A stretch of 12,954 nucleotides of DNA from Rudanella sp. Lineage in GTDB: Bacteria > Bacteroidota > Bacteroidia > Cytophagales > Spirosomataceae. A model generated the notes under the pieces. That model saw only the letters and a list, made by a program, of their open reading frames with translations, was not told the DNA's origin and searched no databases. The position numbers and the translations under genes were made by a program. This document shows, in pieces, positions 1 through 6,612 of the stretch; position 1 is the first letter of the stretch, and each line of letters opens with the position of its first letter. The stretch covers positions 1 through 12,954 of the forward strand of contig JAJAYX010000137.1 in assembly GCA_026785985.1 (NCBI GenBank). The letters run 5' to 3'.

Positions 1-827
1 GCGTGAAATCGCCCAAAGACAAGGGCGAAAGCCAGCCAATTCCCCCCGAACTGAACTGGAAATTGTGGCTTGGCACAGCTCCCTTCCGCAACTATCACGA
101 GGCTTATCATCCTTTCCGGTGGCGGGGCTACTGGGATTTTGGCACGGGTGCATTAGGCGATATGGGCTGCCACTTTATGGATGTTCCCTTTCGTGCCTTA
201 AAACTCAAATACCCAACCTCGGTCGAGTGCAGCGTGGGTACAGTTTACGCTGATTTTTTTCAGGAAGCGTTTTTCGACGACGTGTGTCCCCCTTCGTCAG
301 CCATTCACCTAACCTTCCCCTCCGACGACCGTAAGGTAAAAGAGATCAAGTTTTCGTGGTACGATGGAGGAATCCGGCCACAGATACCCGACGGTGTTCC
401 CTACGAGGTGATGTTTGCCAATATTGATGGCGGCATGATCTTCCACGGCTCGAAGGGAATGCTCACGGCGGGCTTGTTCGGCGATAATCCGCGCCTGTTT
501 CCGGTTGAGAAGTTCGAGGGAAAAACATTGCCTGCGCCCGAAAAACCACTCGTGGAAGGAAAAACTGAGGGTCATCAGCAACAGTGGGTGAAAGCATGCA
601 AGCAAGGCTACGGTGCCTACACATCCTCGTCTTTTGCCGAATCAGGGCCGCTGACAGAGACGGTTTTGATGGGTAACTTAGCCACCCGGAGTTTTATGTA
701 CCGCGAAAACGGAAAATTCCCCGGCCGCAAAAAACTTCTTTGGGACGGGGAAAATCAAAAAATCACCAACTTCGACTACGCCAACCAATTCGTGAAGCGC
801 GAGTATCAGGGAGGGTATTCTCTATAA
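1..827 (+). CDS. Gfo/Idh/MocA family oxidoreductase, C-terminal part (5' end outside window)
   Basis: NAD(P)-dependent sugar or inositol dehydrogenase-type enzyme; exact substrate unknown. The frame starts at base 3 and is already open at the window edge. The GTG there is probably an internal Val, because about 274 residues remain and this long subfamily usually has 430-480, so the N-terminal Rossmann domain is missing. Visible are the substrate-binding domain segment WDFGTGALGDMGCHFMD (about residues 44-60), which carries the conserved Asp and His, and the family's C-terminal signature: GHQQQW (190-195), the SSSFAESGPLTETVLMGNLA segment (208-227), then GRKKLLWD and TNFDYANQFV close to the end. 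These are typical of the secreted or periplasmic Gfo/Idh proteins abundant in Bacteroidota, but the signal peptide, if any, lies outside the window. The gene ends at TAA 825-827, just before a hairpin, and converges on the next gene. Confidence 0.9.
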   Translation, partial: VKSPKDKGESQPIPPELNWKLWLGTAPFRNYHEAYHPFRWRGYWDFGTGALGDMGCHFMDVPFRALKLKYPTSVECSVGTVYADFFQEAFFDDVCPPSSAIHLTFPSDDRKVKEIKFSWYDGGIRPQIPDGVPYEVMFANIDGGMIFHGSKGMLTAGLFGDNPRLFPVEKFEGKTLPAPEKPLVEGKTEGHQQQWVKACKQGYGAYTSSSFAESGPLTETVLMGNLATRSFMYRENGKFPGRKKLLWDGENQKITNFDYANQFVKREYQGGYSL

Positions 828-840
828 ATGGATCATGGTT

Positions 841-892
841 AATGAATGATGGACAATGATAAATCGATATTCACCATTGTCCATCATTCATT
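841..892. terminator. Perfect 18-bp-stem hairpin between convergent genes
   Basis: AATGAATGATGGACAATG (841-858) is exactly repeated in inverse at 875-892, with a 16-nt loop. It fills the 66-bp gap between two convergent stop codons (827 and 894). On the plus strand the stem runs into TTTT (891-894), so it may terminate the oxidoreductase transcript. On the minus strand no U tract follows. Its role as a shared terminator is inferred from position and structure. Confidence 0.6.
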
Positions 893-893
893 T

Positions 894-1664
894 TCACCGC
901 TTTGTTACATCGCTTTCGGGATCAACGGTCCGGTTGTAGCCAGGGTTTGTATTAATCATATTTTCGGCATCAACGTCGGCATCGGGGCGTTTCATTGACT
1001 CATTATTGTTCCAGCTACGATCATCACGCAGGCGGTTTGTTTCGTCAAGCGACCTATCGAAAATGCGGCTTCGATTCCGATTGCCGCGATCACCCATGTT
1101 CTGCCCCATATCTTGCTGATTCGTGCCGGTCGAAGAATTCCAGTCGGTGCCACTGGGCGCGTTCATGGATGAGTTGCGGCTTGTCGAGTCGGTGTCGCCA
1201 TAATTGGTTGAATCCGAAGTCACATGGGGCGTATCACCATAAATCGGATTGAGCGGATCAGCCGACACGCCAGTCGTCAGGCCACTCCGATACTGTTCGG
1301 CCCGTTCGTTTACGTCGATGGCCCCGGCATCGTCCAGAATATCGGCGGCCCGTTCTGCTTCGTCTTCGCTTTGCGCATGAACCGTCAGGATGGAGTGACG
1401 CTCTCCAACCGTTGAATACCGATTCCGGTCGTCGTCATCGTCACTGAACAACGACGCGAAAAAGCCCATGATACCACCTTTCTTTTCGTGGTTGTGGTCA
1501 GCATCGGTTCGATAATCCGCCGAAGAAACACTGGCCGTAGCGTCCGATGGGGTTTGAGTTGACAGGTCGATGTTGTTACGCGAAAAACCGGCTTCCATCA
1601 GTTCCTGCATTGCTGTTTGTGCTTCTGAGGCATCATCGAAGATACCAATAACGGTCTGTGTCAT
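894..1664 (-). CDS. GSP17M-like general stress domain protein with long polar tail
   Basis: 256 aa, no signal peptide. The N-terminal half looks like the general stress protein 17M (YflT-like) domain: a beta-alpha unit opening TVIGIFDDASEAQTAM (4-19), then a second similar unit SILTVHAQSEDEAERAADIL (91-110). Between them is a glycine/phenylalanine patch (GGIMGFFASLF, 63-73) followed by an acidic run DDDDDR. The family is linked to heat, salt or general stress and has no known enzyme activity. Residues 125-256 are low complexity, rich in Asn, Ser, Asp, Arg and Thr, and probably disordered; the ancestral domain is only about 100-120 aa. The ATG start is followed directly by the first beta strand, which supports the start. 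The gene is alone on its strand and ends against the 841-892 hairpin. Confidence 0.75.
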   Translation of the reverse strand: MTQTVIGIFDDASEAQTAMQELMEAGFSRNNIDLSTQTPSDATASVSSADYRTDADHNHEKKGGIMGFFASLFSDDDDDRNRYSTVGERHSILTVHAQSEDEAERAADILDDAGAIDVNERAEQYRSGLTTGVSADPLNPIYGDTPHVTSDSTNYGDTDSTSRNSSMNAPSGTDWNSSTGTNQQDMGQNMGDRGNRNRSRIFDRSLDETNRLRDDRSWNNNESMKRPDADVDAENMINTNPGYNRTVDPESDVTKR

Positions 1665-1697
1665 GTGGTTTGTTGTTAACGTTGTTTTAGAATAGCT

Positions 1698-1722
1698 GCC
1701 TATAATCTATCTGTCTATAGGC
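1698..1722. promoter_or_regulatory. Possible operator: 7-bp inverted repeat near stress gene start
   Basis: GCCTATA (1698-1704) and TATAGGC (1716-1722) are exact inverted copies. The half-site centres lie 18 bp apart, and the element sits 34-58 bp upstream of the minus-strand ATG. The geometry fits a dimeric regulator, but a 7-bp repeat can occur by chance and no regulator is encoded nearby. Confidence 0.25.
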
Positions 1723-1897
1723 TTACTCATGAAACGGAGCATGGCAAGGCTTGTTCAGAAATAATAAGTTAAACAGATTAAAATTATCTGGGTACAAATT
1801 AGACTTACCGGAGAAAACAAGCCTTTACAGATCAGTAAGCCTCGAAGCCGTTGCCTAAGCAATCACATAGCTATATAGTACTATTCCAACAAAGCCC

Positions 1898-1905
1898 TAT
1901 TTTTG
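1898..1905 (+). promoter_or_regulatory. Candidate Bacteroidota -7 element TATTTTTG
   Basis: Matches the Bacteroidota sigma-factor -7 consensus TAnnTTTG. No clear -33 TTG lies at the usual distance. It ends only 4 bases before the GTG start of the first GT2. If it is real, the mRNA would be almost leaderless or translation would begin further in. It may be a chance match. Confidence 0.25.
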
Positions 1906-1909
1906 TAGC

Positions 1910-2908
1910 GTGCAATCACAACCTACTTTGGATAGTTCAACGATAACCCCACCCGATACCATTCATATTGTTATCCCGCTTTTCAACGATTGGGAAGCAC
2001 TTGGCCTGTTACTCGAACGTATTCGGGCCGTGGTCGAGCCATCGGTATTAAATCGGCTATCATTCCTGATTGTAGACGATTGTTCGGCCCAGGATTATCA
2101 GACATTACCCACGGACGTGGGGCGCTCGCTGTCGATTTTGCGGCTCTACCGGAACGTCGGTCACCAAAAGGCTATTGCCCTTGGTCTGTCATACCTGGCC
2201 GATCAGCCAACCCCCTACCCTACCATCGTGATGGATTCCGATGGCGAAGACCAACCCGAAGACATTCAGAAGCTGGTGCAGGCCTCGGTCGAAAAACCCG
2301 GTCATGTGGTGTTTGCCCAACGAACCAAACGGCGTGAAAAACTCCTGTTCCGGGTGTTCTATAAGTTATACAAAGGTGTATTTCGGCTGCTCACGGGCAA
2401 GGTCATCACGTTTGGCAATTTTAGCCTGGTGCCACCCAACCTGCTACGAAAGCTGGTACACGTGTCCGAAATCTGGAATAATTATCCGGGGGGGGTTATC
2501 CGGTCGCGCCTGCCCTACACCGCCATCCCGCTCGAACGGGGCAGTCGGCTGGCGGGCGAATCGAAAATGAATTTTGTATCGCTCATTCTGCATGGTCTGA
2601 GCACCGTTTCTGTATTAATGGATACCACTGCCGTCCGAATTGCATTGTTTTGCGTAATGGCAGCATTAGCCTCCGTGGTTGGCATCGGCATTGTGGTGAT
2701 ATTGCGTTTTTTTACCGATCTTGGCCCTAAACCCGGTGTGCCAAGTTGGGGGAGTTATTTGGTTATTTGGTTTTTGGTGGTGATTATGCAGGCATTCCTG
2801 ATTTCACTGCTTCTTGTGTTCATCGTATTAACTTATCGCACACAACCTCAATTCATCCCGGCTATCGAATACCAAAATTTCGTGGAACGCCGGGAGGTAA
2901 TTTATTAA
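1910..2908 (+). CDS. Family 2 glycosyltransferase, GtrB/DPM1-like, with two C-terminal TM helices (first copy)
   Basis: 332 aa, likely a polyprenyl-phosphate glycosyltransferase: it would move a sugar from a nucleotide-sugar to a membrane polyprenyl phosphate at the cytoplasmic face. The GT-A domain starts at HIVIPLFNDWEAL (19-31), with the nucleotide-binding Asp pair in LIVDDCSA (53-60), RNVGHQKAIALG (81-92), and the metal-binding DxD as MDSDGEDQPED (108-118). Two hydrophobic helices follow (about 242-267 and 281-308), as in GtrB/ArnC-type enzymes. GEDQPED replaces the usual DLQDPPE, so it is a divergent branch. The start is GTG. No in-frame ATG exists between the upstream TAG (1868-1870) and the catalytic domain; TTG at 1928 is the only near alternative. 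Its stop overlaps the next gene's ATG, so it opens the operon. Confidence 0.85.
   Translation: MQSQPTLDSSTITPPDTIHIVIPLFNDWEALGLLLERIRAVVEPSVLNRLSFLIVDDCSAQDYQTLPTDVGRSLSILRLYRNVGHQKAIALGLSYLADQPTPYPTIVMDSDGEDQPEDIQKLVQASVEKPGHVVFAQRTKRREKLLFRVFYKLYKGVFRLLTGKVITFGNFSLVPPNLLRKLVHVSEIWNNYPGGVIRSRLPYTAIPLERGSRLAGESKMNFVSLILHGLSTVSVLMDTTAVRIALFCVMAALASVVGIGIVVILRFFTDLGPKPGVPSWGSYLVIWFLVVIMQAFLISLLLVFIVLTYRTQPQFIPAIEYQNFVERREVIY
2892..2897 (+). promoter_or_regulatory. Shine-Dalgarno-like GGGAGG deciding the start at 2908
   Basis: GGGAGG lies 10 nt upstream of ATG 2908, inside the end of the preceding gene. It supports 2908, rather than the far upstream in-frame ATG at 2746, as the start of the polytopic protein. 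Confidence 0.5.
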
Positions 2909-4167
2909 TGATTTCATTCGATACAACCTCTTTAATCAAAGCTATCATTGCACTGATTCTTTCCGTGACGGTGATGCTGGTTTGGGGGCAACAACGGCGG
3001 CTTCTGCCCGTGCTGAATGCCAACGAACGAGCGACCCGATGGCTGGCTTTTCTGGCACTTCGCCTGATGCCGTTTGCCATTATCTACCTGATTCTCGATC
3101 AAGCCCCCCGCTCCGATGTGCAGTTTTTTTATGAACGGGCCGTGCCGGCCTTGCAGGGCAAACTTGTCTATCGGGATTTTTTGTCCTATCATGCTCCCCT
3201 GTTCACCTATATCACGGTCTTACCGCTGTTTATCTGGAATAACGCCAGAGTCATTATCCTGATGATGGCCGTTATCGAGTTTGTCATTGCCAATGCCACC
3301 TTTCGTTTTGTGCAGGCCAATACGCCCGATGCCCTGCTGCGCTTTGTTATCTATTATTTGATGCCCCTGCCGTTTGTGGCTATGGTGTTGAGCAGCGAAG
3401 AAGATGTGTGGATGTGGGGCTTTGGGTTGATTACCCTGGCCTTACCCACCAGCCTCAACGACCGGCGTTTTGCTTTTCTGACCGGCCTGATTTGGGGCGT
3501 GGGTATGCTCACCATCAAGTTCATGCTGATTGTGTTGCTGATTCCCCTTTTCTTTCTGATTCGCGAACGGTTCTATTATTTGCTGGGCCTGCTGGTGATC
3601 GGGATTCCAACCCTGTTGATTCTGTATGGCCTGATGGGAACCGCTTTTCTGATGCCCATTCAACACACGTCTAATGCAATGGCTCCGAATTTAGTCAGCG
3701 TTTTGCGGCCAATTCTGGGCAGTTTGTTTGGGCAGGTATCCCTCACCAGTTTAAACTGGGTGGGACTAGTGAGCACCATCGGCATCGGGTCGTTAGTAGC
3801 CTGGAAATTTCGTAGTTTGGGCTATCGGCAGGCATTTCCACTGGTGTTTTGTTTTGTGTTTGGGTTGTTCATGGTGTTGTTGCCCAGTGCGCCGGGCTAT
3901 TATCTTTTTACGCAGGAAATAGTCCTTGTATTTGTGGTTCTGGCCAACGCCCGAACCCATTGGTGGCGGTTTTCGGTCTTGAATTTCCTGCTGGTTATTC
4001 AACCCATTCTGATGATCGTTTATGCCAATAATGTTCTTTATACTAACTTATCGATGCTGGTCAATCCCATTTATGGACTTGATTACGTTGTTCAGATTAT
4101 CGAATTAGCCTTATTGATTTGGTTAGTGATGCTCACGTATAAAAAATTAAAAGTGGTTGGTGAGTAG
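2908..4167 (+). CDS. Polytopic membrane protein, putative GT-C-type glycosyltransferase (first paralogue)
   Basis: 419 aa and very hydrophobic, with roughly 11-13 membrane segments and a basic C-terminal tail (YKKLKVVGE). I start it at ATG 2908, which overlaps the previous stop and follows GGGAGG. An in-frame ATG at 2746 would add 54 residues read from the GT2 gene in another frame. After the second helix comes a short outer loop with APRSDVQFFY (Asp70), then LVYRDFLSYHAPLF (86-99). An Asp in the first outer loop followed by a Y-R-D...Y-x-P block is what GT-C lipid-sugar-dependent transferases (DUF2029/GT87-like and mannosyltransferase-like) show. Other landmarks are SSEEDVWMW (162-170) and MLTIKF (200-205). 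All of these recur in the next gene. The activity is inferred from topology and context; I cannot name an established family with certainty. Confidence 0.7.
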   Translation: MISFDTTSLIKAIIALILSVTVMLVWGQQRRLLPVLNANERATRWLAFLALRLMPFAIIYLILDQAPRSDVQFFYERAVPALQGKLVYRDFLSYHAPLFTYITVLPLFIWNNARVIILMMAVIEFVIANATFRFVQANTPDALLRFVIYYLMPLPFVAMVLSSEEDVWMWGFGLITLALPTSLNDRRFAFLTGLIWGVGMLTIKFMLIVLLIPLFFLIRERFYYLLGLLVIGIPTLLILYGLMGTAFLMPIQHTSNAMAPNLVSVLRPILGSLFGQVSLTSLNWVGLVSTIGIGSLVAWKFRSLGYRQAFPLVFCFVFGLFMVLLPSAPGYYLFTQEIVLVFVVLANARTHWWRFSVLNFLLVIQPILMIVYANNVLYTNLSMLVNPIYGLDYVVQIIELALLIWLVMLTYKKLKVVGE

Positions 4168-4254
4168 TTACTGGTAGCTGGATGTGGTTCCCCGCCGGAA
4201 CTAACATATGGTCAAACCCACGTTAGCCAGCCACCACTCACTAACCACTAACCA
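4153..4254. repeat. Intercistronic inverted repeat with short tandem repeat
   Basis: GTGGTTGGTGAGT (4153-4165, including the last codons of the first polytopic gene) pairs with ACTCACTAACCAC (4236-4248) with one mismatch. The second arm runs into a tandem CTAACCA (4241-4247 and 4248-4254). Most of the 97 bp between the two polytopic genes is therefore foldable repeat. This is the only sizeable gap inside the operon. It may attenuate transcription or set stoichiometry. Confidence 0.5.
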
Positions 4255-4264
4255 CGCGCTAGTT

Positions 4265-5593
4265 ATGGTCATAGTCCTTATAAAAACAGCCGTTTCCGTT
4301 GGGTTGTGTGTGTGGTTGGCGGTGTTGCTTTGGAAACGGTTACCGATTACCAATTATCTCCAACAGCACAACAGGAAACCCTGGATTGCCCTATTTTATG
4401 TTGTTCTCCGGTTGTTCCCGGTAATACTGATCTATTTTGTGCTGGGCTATAAACCCACCTCCGACGTAGAATACTATTACTACCCTATCGCCAACTCTGC
4501 CCGGCAATGGGATATTCCCTATCGTGATGTATATAGTCCCTATAGCCCATTTTTTGGCTATTTGCTGTCGCTGCCCTTACACATCTGGAACGATATGCGG
4601 GCCATTGTCATCGCCATGACAGGCATCGAATGGCTGGCGGTTTATATCACCTACCAAATTTATCGGGGTACCGAAAACGTGGGCCAACGTCTGTTTCGGG
4701 TGCTTTTTTATTTCAGTTTGCCCGTTCCGTTTGTTATGTGCGTCTTTAGCGGGCAGGAAGACGTGGTCGTGTGGATCTTCGCACTTTGGGCTGTCTGGGT
4801 CTGGCAGCAGCAAAAAAGCCCACTTTGGGGGGGCGTATTGCTGGCATTGGGCCTGCTCTCCACCAAAGCGGTATTTGTGTTCCTGATTATTCCGATTTTT
4901 CTGATGACCCCACACAAACAAAAAATCGCACTCGTGGCCGGCATGGCCCTGTTGGGGTTGCCCGTGCTGGCATTTTTGTACTGGAAAACGGGCCTGCTTT
5001 TTATCGAACAACAGATTAACGAGGGCGATTATCTGAAAGCCCCCAACTGGCGTTCGCTACTGAACCCGATTATTGGCGGGCTGATTCCTGCCACTGGTGG
5101 TATTATGAAATGGGTTACGCTGATCGTCACCGTCATTATTATTGGCATGACGGGCCTCCGTTCCTACGGCAAACGATTCGTGGATACACTTCCCTTAATT
5201 TTTATCATTGCGTTTGGGAGTATGACCGTGCTGCAACAGAACGCTGTGAGCAACTACGCTTATTTGTTCATGCTGCCGCTGGTGTTTACGCTTACGGACT
5301 TCAAAAACCGAACGACCACCCTACTGCTTATTGTGTTCAACGTGTTGGCGGCCATCCATCCGTCGTTCTGGTGGCGTATCGGGCAACCCTATTACAAGGG
5401 GTTCAGCATGTTCAGTCGGTTCGACTATGGGCTGGAGTATGGCATGGAAATCGTCCTTATTGCCGGATTTATTTATTACACGTTACAGGGATCAAAGACG
5501 ATCGGTGGAATTCCGTTATCGGCAGAGGGTAGTCCGACGGGTCGGCCCATGCGAAATCGTTCGTTCAAAAGTCGTTCCTTTGGGATTAATTAA
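4265..5593 (+). CDS. Polytopic membrane protein, putative GT-C-type glycosyltransferase (second paralogue)
   Basis: 442 aa from ATG 4265. An in-frame ATG at 4208 would add 19 polar residues (including ASHHSLTTNH) encoded by the CTAACCA repeat, so I prefer 4265, which opens directly with a hydrophobic helix (MVIVLIKTAVSVG). It is a paralogue of the preceding protein: KPTSDVEYYYYP (63-74), IPYRDVYSPYSPF (84-96), LPVPFVMCVFSGQEDVVVW (152-170) and LLSTKAVF (197-204) align in order and spacing with the first copy. The shared Asp in the first outer loop and the YRD...Y-x-P block suggest a GT-C transferase using a polyprenyl-linked sugar. The last 30 or so residues (after YYTLQG) form a basic, Ser/Arg-rich tail, probably cytoplasmic, that the first paralogue lacks. 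The next gene follows after 20 bp. Confidence 0.7.
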   Translation: MVIVLIKTAVSVGLCVWLAVLLWKRLPITNYLQQHNRKPWIALFYVVLRLFPVILIYFVLGYKPTSDVEYYYYPIANSARQWDIPYRDVYSPYSPFFGYLLSLPLHIWNDMRAIVIAMTGIEWLAVYITYQIYRGTENVGQRLFRVLFYFSLPVPFVMCVFSGQEDVVVWIFALWAVWVWQQQKSPLWGGVLLALGLLSTKAVFVFLIIPIFLMTPHKQKIALVAGMALLGLPVLAFLYWKTGLLFIEQQINEGDYLKAPNWRSLLNPIIGGLIPATGGIMKWVTLIVTVIIIGMTGLRSYGKRFVDTLPLIFIIAFGSMTVLQQNAVSNYAYLFMLPLVFTLTDFKNRTTTLLLIVFNVLAAIHPSFWWRIGQPYYKGFSMFSRFDYGLEYGMEIVLIAGFIYYTLQGSKTIGGIPLSAEGSPTGRPMRNRSFKSRSFGIN

Positions 5594-5613
5594 GCGGCAA
5601 TTAATGACCATCA

Positions 5614-6609
5614 ATGAATGTCCCTCAAGTTTCCATCGTAGTTCCTTTATTTAATGAACATGAGTCGTTCGGGCTATTAACCGAACGACCGAACGCCCTT
5701 ATGGACTCGCTTACCTATGCGGTTGAGGTGGTGCTGGTGGACGATGGAAGCCGCGATAACACAGCCGACCTCATCCGGCTGACGGCCCTTACTGATTTTC
5801 GCTATCATGGGGTGTTGCTGGCGCGCAATTTCGGCCATCAACTAGCGGTTACCGCAGGAATGGCGGCAGCAACCGGCACCGAAGCCATCCTGATTATCGA
5901 CGGAGATTTGCAGGACCCGCCCGAACTACTATCCGAATTTTATACGCACATTCAAAACGGTTACGACGTAGTCTATGCCGTTCGGCAGAAACGCAAGGAG
6001 GGTTTTCTGAAACGATTGGCCTACGCAACCTTCTACCGGATTCTTAAGCGGATTTCTTATGTAGAGATCCCTCTTGACAGCGGAGATTTCTCGATGGTGA
6101 GCCGCCGGGTGGTCAACATCATGAACCAAATGCCCGAAGAAAGCCGGTTTCTGCGCGGAATGCGGTCCTGGGTTGGCTTCAAACAAATTGGCGTTGACTA
6201 CGAACGGAGCGAACGGGTAGCTGGTGTTCCCAAATATTCGTTTAAAATGCTCCGTCAACTGGCCTATAATGGAATTTTCAACTTCAGCGAATTTCCGATT
6301 AAGTTCATCATTCGAACGGGAGGCCTCACCATTGGAACTGCCCTGATTTACCTGGCGCAGACATTGTTCAAAAAATATGTATTCGGAACGGTGCCGGAGG
6401 GGTTCACAGCCCTGTTGTTTGTCATAATTCTGTTTAGTGGTCTGCAGTTAATTGCTCTTGGAATTATTGGTGAGTATGTGTTGCGGGTGTTTTTCCAGGT
6501 AAAGGGCCGCCCGCTGTTTGTGGTCAGCGAAGAAATTATAGGTGGTGTCAGGTCACCATGGCGCACCACCCCCGACCTGCCGGAGACCCGCCGACAGGCC
6601 AACGAATAA
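5614..6609 (+). CDS. Family 2 glycosyltransferase, GtrB/DPM1-like, with two C-terminal TM helices (second copy)
   Basis: 331 aa and the more canonical of the two GT2 genes. Motifs in order: VSIVVPLFNEHES (6-18), VVLVDDGSRDNT (39-50), LARNFGHQLAVTAGM (69-83), IIDGDLQDPPELL (94-106) with the metal-binding DGD, and RGMRSWVGF (181-189). Two TM segments follow (about 232-252 and 262-292) and a polar tail. The whole architecture is that of GtrB/ArnC/DPM1-like enzymes that transfer a sugar to undecaprenyl phosphate at the inner face of the membrane. It starts at ATG 5614. An ATG at 5604 is out of frame. It lies 20 bp after the second polytopic gene and 3 bp before the MBOAT gene, so it is surely cotranscribed. 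The sugar cannot be predicted from these motifs. Confidence 0.9.
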   Translation: MNVPQVSIVVPLFNEHESFGLLTERPNALMDSLTYAVEVVLVDDGSRDNTADLIRLTALTDFRYHGVLLARNFGHQLAVTAGMAAATGTEAILIIDGDLQDPPELLSEFYTHIQNGYDVVYAVRQKRKEGFLKRLAYATFYRILKRISYVEIPLDSGDFSMVSRRVVNIMNQMPEESRFLRGMRSWVGFKQIGVDYERSERVAGVPKYSFKMLRQLAYNGIFNFSEFPIKFIIRTGGLTIGTALIYLAQTLFKKYVFGTVPEGFTALLFVIILFSGLQLIALGIIGEYVLRVFFQVKGRPLFVVSEEIIGGVRSPWRTTPDLPETRRQANE

Positions 6610-6612
6610 ACC

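Larger units (their letters stand above)
1665..1909. other. 245-bp divergent intergenic region with inverted repeats
   Basis: AT-rich region upstream of both the stress gene (minus) and the glycan operon (plus), so it should hold the promoters for both. I see three inverted repeats: GCCTATA/TATAGGC (1698-1704 and 1716-1722, 11-nt spacer), AAGGCTTGTT/AACAAGCCTT (1746-1755 and 1816-1825), and, nested in the latter, CAGAT/ATCTG (1774-1778 and 1786-1790). No coding sequence or RNA family is recognised. Confidence 0.5.

Noticed and set aside
309..605. 98-codon minus-strand open frame in the oxidoreductase gene
   Set aside because: Antisense shadow of a gene with a conserved Gfo/Idh/MocA C-terminal domain.
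2746..2907. Upstream extension of the first polytopic protein to ATG 2746
   Set aside because: It lies wholly within the GT2 gene in another frame. The overlapping ATG at 2908 has a GGGAGG upstream and begins the hydrophobic protein normally.
4577..5011. 144-codon minus-strand open frame inside the second polytopic gene
   Set aside because: Shadow of a hydrophobic plus-strand gene; polar, His/Gln/Pro-rich product with no motif.
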